A stretch of DNA of 64,000 bases from Perilla frutescens (taxonomy: Eukaryota > Streptophyta > Magnoliopsida > Lamiales > Lamiaceae), in the NCBI GenBank assembly GCA_026008535.1, contig BRKX01000012.1, positions 26,069,848 to 26,133,847 of the forward strand, written 5' to 3'. Made by a program: the position numbers and the translations under genes. Every line of letters starts with the position of its first letter. The first letter of the stretch is position 1. Of this stretch, positions 58,690 to 64,000 are shown piece by piece. Below the pieces are notes generated by a model that was not told the origin of the DNA, ran no database searches, and saw nothing but the letters and a program-made list of their open reading frames with translations.

Positions 58690-58928
58690 TACAACACTCG
58701 TCAAACCCTATCTTCTTCTCTTCTCTCTCTCCATTGTCTCTCTCTACAAACCCTAATAAAAAAATCACTTATCCCCTTCAAATCAGCGCACGATTCAGAT
58801 GATATTCGACGGCTATTTCGAATCGGACGATCATCTCCTCTCGAATTTGAGCTGGATTTGATGATTTGCTGTTCATAAAACAAAACCTAGCACTGAAGAC
58901 TAATCGGAAGGAATTATTCGAACAATTC
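58690..58928 (+). promoter_or_regulatory. 5' UTR of the R3H gene
   Basis: A CT-rich stretch (TCTTCTTCTCTTCTCTCTC) with CAAACCCTAA, typical of plant leaders, precedes the start codon. The exact transcription start is not visible. Confidence 0.5.
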
Positions 58929-61900
58929 ATGGAAGGCTCCGCAGCGGCACCGTTGGCCTCCGTGGAGGATGGGCCGGAGTCGTGGGAGGTTGCTGACGTG
59001 GAGGCGAGCATGCGCCGCCTCATGCACTCCTCCAGAAAGGAGTCTTCGAATATTAGCTCCAATAAGCAGGAGGAGAGAGTTGAGGAATCCGGGCCGGGTT
59101 TGGGCGTTTCCGACAATTTGATCAGCACAGTGGATCAGTTTTTGCGGGAAGCAATTCAAAATCCTCGGGAGCGGCTGTCTGGTGAGTTTCCTCTCGGATT
59201 GCTTTCAGGTTGCTTGTACGCTGGTCGTTTTCTTATTGGCGTTCTATTCAATTGACTAGTTAGGTTGCTGATTAAAGAGTTGTGCATGGCTTTTTTTTTT
59301 TTTTTTTTTAAATTATTAATCTCTCCTTTGTAACTAGGTCTGAAAAGCAAATCGAAACTAATTGACTTGTTTGGCTCTTTAGCTAAATTTAACAAAAATA
59401 GAAGAAGAAACTTAGCTAGAGCTCATACTCGATTGGGACTATTCAGACCTTGACTAGTGCTTGGATTGATTAATGTTTATTGCTTGGCTCCTAAAATAGT
59501 TAAACAAGCCCAAACAACATATTTGAAGTTCAATAGAATTCAAACAACTAAACAAGCTGGAACGATGTTTTGCTTGACTCGGATTGATTTGGTTGCATCT
59601 CTATACATAATGATAATTATATAGTGACCGGACTGCGAGTATATGCCTTCATCCTTTTGGATTTTCTATATTTTTAAGGAGTTAAATTAGAATTTATAGT
59701 AATTTCTTGATGAAGTTAGTTGTATGTTAAACTGAAGCTTTGTAGTAATTACTTTTACTCAGAAAGGAAATTAAGCCATCATATACTGATGTATTGAAAT
59801 CTTGGTATATAAATATGTACTTAAGTTGAAGATCATCATGCACATGAAATTTAAAGTGGGAGGAGGCCAGGAAAGACCAGCAGAATTTGTGAATGGAAGG
59901 GTGAAGTTCCATGCGTTTAATGGCCGCTGTTTTTAATGTTTAACATGAGATTGACTGAAGTTAGTTTCATAAATATTTTCCTTGGGGGGGGGGGGGGGGG
60001 GTTGGCTGCACCATGGAATGGCCATTGTAAAGCTGGGTAATTAATCTATATTCCACCAGAAAGCCTTAATCAGTACTGCATTTAATTTCTAATATAAGCT
60101 TTGATGCTAATGCATGTTGAAAATGATTGGTTATTAAAAAATTGGGAATACAACATTATGATTGGCAACTTCGTGAGTAAATGAGAAACTTGCAAATTAT
60201 ACCTGAAATTTTCAAAAGCATGAAGCCCATTTCCTAAATTTCGGACCAGTAGGTTGAAGAAAATTACCTGAACTCTTGTTTTTCTCATCAACCAGGTCTT
60301 TACATTTCCATTACTTATGCAGGATGCTTGTGGAGATTAATTGCTTCCAATTTTTAATTGTAAATCTTTTGCTAGCCCATTTTTTAACTCCCAAGTCGAA
60401 TACAGAGAGTGATATATAGCGTGTTGTAATTTTTGTACGCCCCTGAAAAAATACTTGTCCCGACAAATAAGGATACTCTAATTTTGTTTACACTAATTGA
60501 CTATGGGTGTTTGTGGAAGTGGAACTTCTATTTTACTTGCCTAATTCTGCCCTAATGATTGTAAATTCATGCTCATCAATAATAGTGTAGTTAGTAGTAC
60601 CTTTTCCATGTTCTTTTGCCTTTGACTAAAAAAAATTATGATATCACGTGTTTGTTCAGTGTTAAGAATGGAGCAGGATGTGGAGAAGTTCATTCGGGAT
60701 CCTACTAGGGAGCAGATGGAATTCCAACAGCTACCCACTTCATATTTGCGCTTGGCTGCTCATCGTGTCGCTCAGCACTACTCACTGCAATCCATGGTTT
60801 TGTTGGATAATAACCTTCTTGAGGGATCTGGATCCAAAATCATTGTTAGGAAGACTTCTAGCATCCGTCTTCCTTTGATTCGTCTTGCTGACATCCCTGT
60901 AAATTTACCTAACGAAGATACTGGTGCAATTAAGGTTGCAATCAAGCAGAGGCCACAAAAGGGGGCACAGGGTGATAGCCATTCGGGTGCGCATTCTGGA
61001 AAATCAAATAGTTCAAAAAGTGTGGAGGAAAGAAAGGAGGAATACAGCAGGGCTAGGGCTCGGATATTTAGTTCAAACAATTCCAGTGGGAGTTCCACCG
61101 TGAAACAGGGAAGTGATGGCAGGATTCATGATAATTTCCAGCATGGTTCCTTAGGACTAACTAAGGCAGAAGAGAGAAGTGGTGGATCTGATGGGGTTAT
61201 TGCCAGAAGTTTGTCCGAGTCTTCTACATCTAGCAGTAGATTACCTAGGAGTAGGACAGAGAAAGAACCAATTGGAAGACCAAAGACAAATAGTCGGGTG
61301 GCAATCTTTAGGGACCGTGAAGTTGATCGTAAAGATCCTGACTATGACAGGAACTATGACAGGTATCTTTTATTTCCTGTCCAATATTCTCTTTTTTTTT
61401 CCATCTCTACAGTTCCAGATTTAAGTTCCTCTGTATTTGATCTTTGTTGTGGAATGCATAGAGAGAAGTTTGTGTGGTGGTCTTCTTCAATGTAGCATTT
61501 TTTGTTTGTGTGGAAAGTATCTGTTATTGGTCTGTAGATAGCTTCAAAAGTTGTATATTTCCTTGTTCATCACCAGCTCACATGGATATAATATTTTCAA
61601 CATCTTCTTTCAGATACATGCAGAGGTTCGATCCTGGCTTTGGATTTAGTGGGGGTCCATACTCCATTCAGCCTATGTATGCACCTGCAATGAACTACAA
61701 CACTGAATTCCCACAGCTTGGGTCAGGTCACATGCCACCAATTTCTTCAGAGCACCAACCAAGACCTCTTCCTCAACACCTACCAGGGCCATGGATTGCT
61801 TCATCTTCTCCGGCTGGTATTGGCTACAGTCCTGCCGAAATGCCTCCTTTTAACTCTGGTCATGTTAATGCACGATCAAACTCTGCTCTTTATTTACATT

Positions 61901-63509
61901 CTCCTCAATATCCTTGCCAACGATCTGGACTGCCATATCTCCATCCTCTTGATCCGGTTAACCAGCCTTTTTCACAGGTATGATATGTGGAATATCACTG
62001 TTTTGTTGTCATTGTCTGATACAAATGCAAATCGATCAATGACTGTATCTCAAGTAACGAAAATGGCCACATGTTCACATCTCATTGAAAGCACGTTAAA
62101 GCAATCATATGACTTCTAACAATTAAATCAATTTTTAACAGTTCCTAAATTTGACTAGTTTTAGGTATAACAGAAGCTACAGAACAGCTGGTGAGTAATG
62201 CATACCAGCACATATAATTTATGGCTTAATTGTTGGCTTTCATATTAAGTTGACACTGCTAGATGCAGTTGCACCAGGAGTTAGAGGTGCTTAATGCTTA
62301 TTCTCATCAAGAAGATTGTTTCTTTACATGTCTGAAGATGGATTTTCATTTTCATTATTATATGTATTTATTAGGATAGGAAGACCTTGATGCTGACTGT
62401 TGTAATTGATGAAGCAAATGAATACACTTCTTAAATTATCATCCTGTTGCAAGTTTTACCCCATTTACGTCCTATGAATGGTTATGGTGAAGACTTTATC
62501 TTTGTTTTCAAGCCGGATGCCCGAGAATATCCAGAATGCCAAAAATTGCTAACATGAGGTTCAAAAAGGATATGTGGCTGAGTTGTTGTAGGAGGCTTTG
62601 GGAGGGTCCTGCATTATCTTTATGGCTTTCCATAACCAGTGCAAATAGATTGTTTGGCCCGACAACCAAACACTGTTTTGCTTATTGAACTTCCACTCCT
62701 GTCAACTAGCTAATTATATATAACCCCTCCTTTCTACGAAATCTTATAGATCTCACAGAGAAAATATGAACCTGCCTCAGTCTTGCTGTGGAGATGAAAG
62801 CTAATCAGTGCACTTGAAATATCATATGGCCTAGATAGTTTGAAAGCTTGACCATGCTTACTATTAGCACTCGCACTAGTTGCAGCTAATGAAATCTTAT
62901 TAGAGTCCATGAGAATGACTTTTTTTTTGGTGAGTGTTTACCTGTGCTAAGACGCACAGATGCTGGCTGCCATTATTATATTTTCTTAAATGCCTACATG
63001 CATGTATCTATTTTGATTATGGATCAGGACATGCATTCTGTAATTTTTCTGAGGAAGGGTAAAAAGTATAATTCCCTGAATGCCTTTATATTATAGTTTC
63101 CGCAACTAATTTTTGCTCTTTACTGGGCCCCACAATTAGGATGATAGTAATAAGGTGATCTGTGCTACGCACATCATTCATTTTCTGATTTATGTGTGGA
63201 TCAATGACTCTACGACCACAAACCAGGATCAGATAGATACCACAGTCACGGTGGCTAGCTACTGCCTTTGTTGATTTGGCTATTATTTTAGGACAGGAAC
63301 AATACAATGATACTCTTATGTGTTTGTGCATTCAATTATGATTTGGCTTCTGGGGTCTAGTCTTATGTGTTGATTGTTAAGGGTCTACTGTTTTGTTTAG
63401 TTTTATGGACATTCTAGACAGTTCTATATCCTAACCATTATTCTTCTCCTCTTTTCAGTCTCATCAGCAGCAACCTGATGCAAGTTTTGGACTAGCCCGG
63501 CCCCGGTGA
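58929..63509 (+). CDS. R3H and SUZ domain nucleic-acid-binding protein
   Basis: Predicted single-stranded nucleic-acid (probably RNA) binding protein of the plant R3H family. Four exons with GT-AG junctions and continuous phase: 58929-59181, 60660-61362, 61614-61977 and 63459-63509, giving 456 residues. The start is the first ATG of the open frame (MEGSAAAPLASVEDGPESWE). The R3H domain covers about residues 90-150, with the R-x3-H signature at R115 and H119 (YLRLAAHRVAQHYS). A SUZ-like segment at about 160-222 ends EERKEEYSRARARIF. A serine-rich linker follows, then a Pro/Gly/Tyr-rich C-terminus ending SFGLARPR, a style seen in this family. Introns 1 and 3 are about 1.5 kb each. No stop or shift was found. 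The molecular target is unknown. Confidence 0.93.
59606..59800. repeat. 180-bp repeat in intron 1 of the R3H gene, shared with the Tat region
   Basis: The segment from ATAATGATAATTATATAGTG through GAAAGGAAATTAAGCCATC matches 49531-49697 and, in part, 49118-49275 at high identity. It is non-coding, and no terminal repeats were seen. Confidence 0.75.
59984..60001. repeat. Poly-G tract in intron 1
   Basis: Eighteen consecutive G residues. A similar run occurs near 8618-8631. Confidence 0.95.
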
Positions 63510-64000
63510 GGGGCATGGGCCGTGCCTGCACCCTGCCAAGATAGAGTTGGGCAAAGTTTCAACTATTGCTGCTAGGGCAGCATATTTGGCCCAACTGAGT
63601 AGGGTGCAGGCATAAGAAACTGGGACATGCTGAATGGTGCTTGGTCTTGTGATATGTGCTCGCGGTCCATTCAGCTAGTCTCAGTTTATGTGACTCTGTT
63701 GCGAAGACAGAGCTTGTGAACAGTGGCAGTCAAAAGATTGTATGAGTTCCCTAGAGCTCCGCGTTGCCACTTCTCGTGATGATGATGATGATGAAAATAG
63801 AAACAGGAACTGCAAAATGTCAGCTTTGAATGTGTTCCTGCATTAGTCACGGGGTATGCATCATTTATTTATTTATTTATTATATGTAAAAATTAATATC
63901 TTACTAAAATTTGTTTTGTTGTCACAGCACAGCACAGCACCGGTGCACAGATGGCTGGAGAGAGGTAGAATGAAGAAAGTATCGATGAGAATGTTGCCGT
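63510..64000 (+). other. 3' UTR and downstream flank of the R3H gene
   Basis: Contains a GATGATGATGATGATG run near 63778 and an ATTTATTTATTTATT stretch near 63863. The polyadenylation site was not fixed and no further gene is seen before the window ends. Confidence 0.45.

Noticed and set aside
58547..59159. Minus-strand frames across the R3H first exon
   Set aside because: Antisense to a well-supported exon with continuous splicing on the plus strand.
1..64000. CRISPR arrays, operons, riboswitches, rRNA or tRNA genes
   Set aside because: None seen; the window is plant nuclear DNA and no cloverleaf or rRNA signature was recognised on reading both strands.

Overview
The window is nuclear DNA of a flowering plant, most likely a eudicot. 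The evidence is intron-rich genes with GT-AG junctions, an AT-rich background, and plant lineages of LTR retrotransposons (Ale and Tork copia; Tekay-, CRM- and Tat-like gypsy), with MULE, hAT, Stowaway and Helitron relics. No bacterial, organellar or viral genome features are seen. The protein style would fit an asterid, but I cannot fix the species.

Three host genes look intact. (1) 1-5087, minus strand: a 12-exon major facilitator superfamily transporter of the plant 'hippocampus abundant transcript-like' (tetracycline-transporter-like) group, cut at its C-terminus by the window edge. (2) 28362-30610, minus strand: a three-exon mitochondrial NFU4/NFU5-type iron-sulfur cluster carrier of 278 residues. 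(3) 58929-63509, plus strand: a four-exon R3H plus SUZ domain nucleic-acid-binding protein of 456 residues. They share no obvious pathway. Everything between them is mobile DNA or its debris.

Layout: 6.0-9.2 kb holds three small inverted-repeat elements and a GC-rich array with a unit of about 115 bp. 9247-25795 is one Ale-type copia element (plus strand) split by two later insertions, each with its own target-site duplication: a Tekay-type gypsy (13291-18840, plus, TCAAT) and a Tork copia (19335-25412, minus, AATAA). 25.9-28.1 kb has a non-autonomous Helitron, an AAT microsatellite and a fold-back MITE. 30953-31493 is an LTR about 0.34 kb upstream of the NFU start codon. 31750-39671 is a 7.9-kb gypsy element (minus, GAAGC) sitting in a tandem-repeat region. 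40-57 kb is a decayed Tat-type gypsy region (minus strand) broken up by a 2.8-kb MULE (TSD TAAAAGAAA), by copies of a 1.3-1.6-kb solo-LTR-like repeat and by a hAT-like element. 57.7-58.2 kb holds an unrecognised, intron-containing broken coding fragment.

The most interesting signals are: gypsy pol frames that run into their own LTRs; an LTR inserted inside a MULE terminal repeat; an LTR in the NFU promoter region whose flanks match those of a relative 25 kb away; and a repeat of about 180 bp shared by the Tat debris and intron 1 of the R3H gene. I found no convincing new biochemical system. The novelty is in repeat structure.
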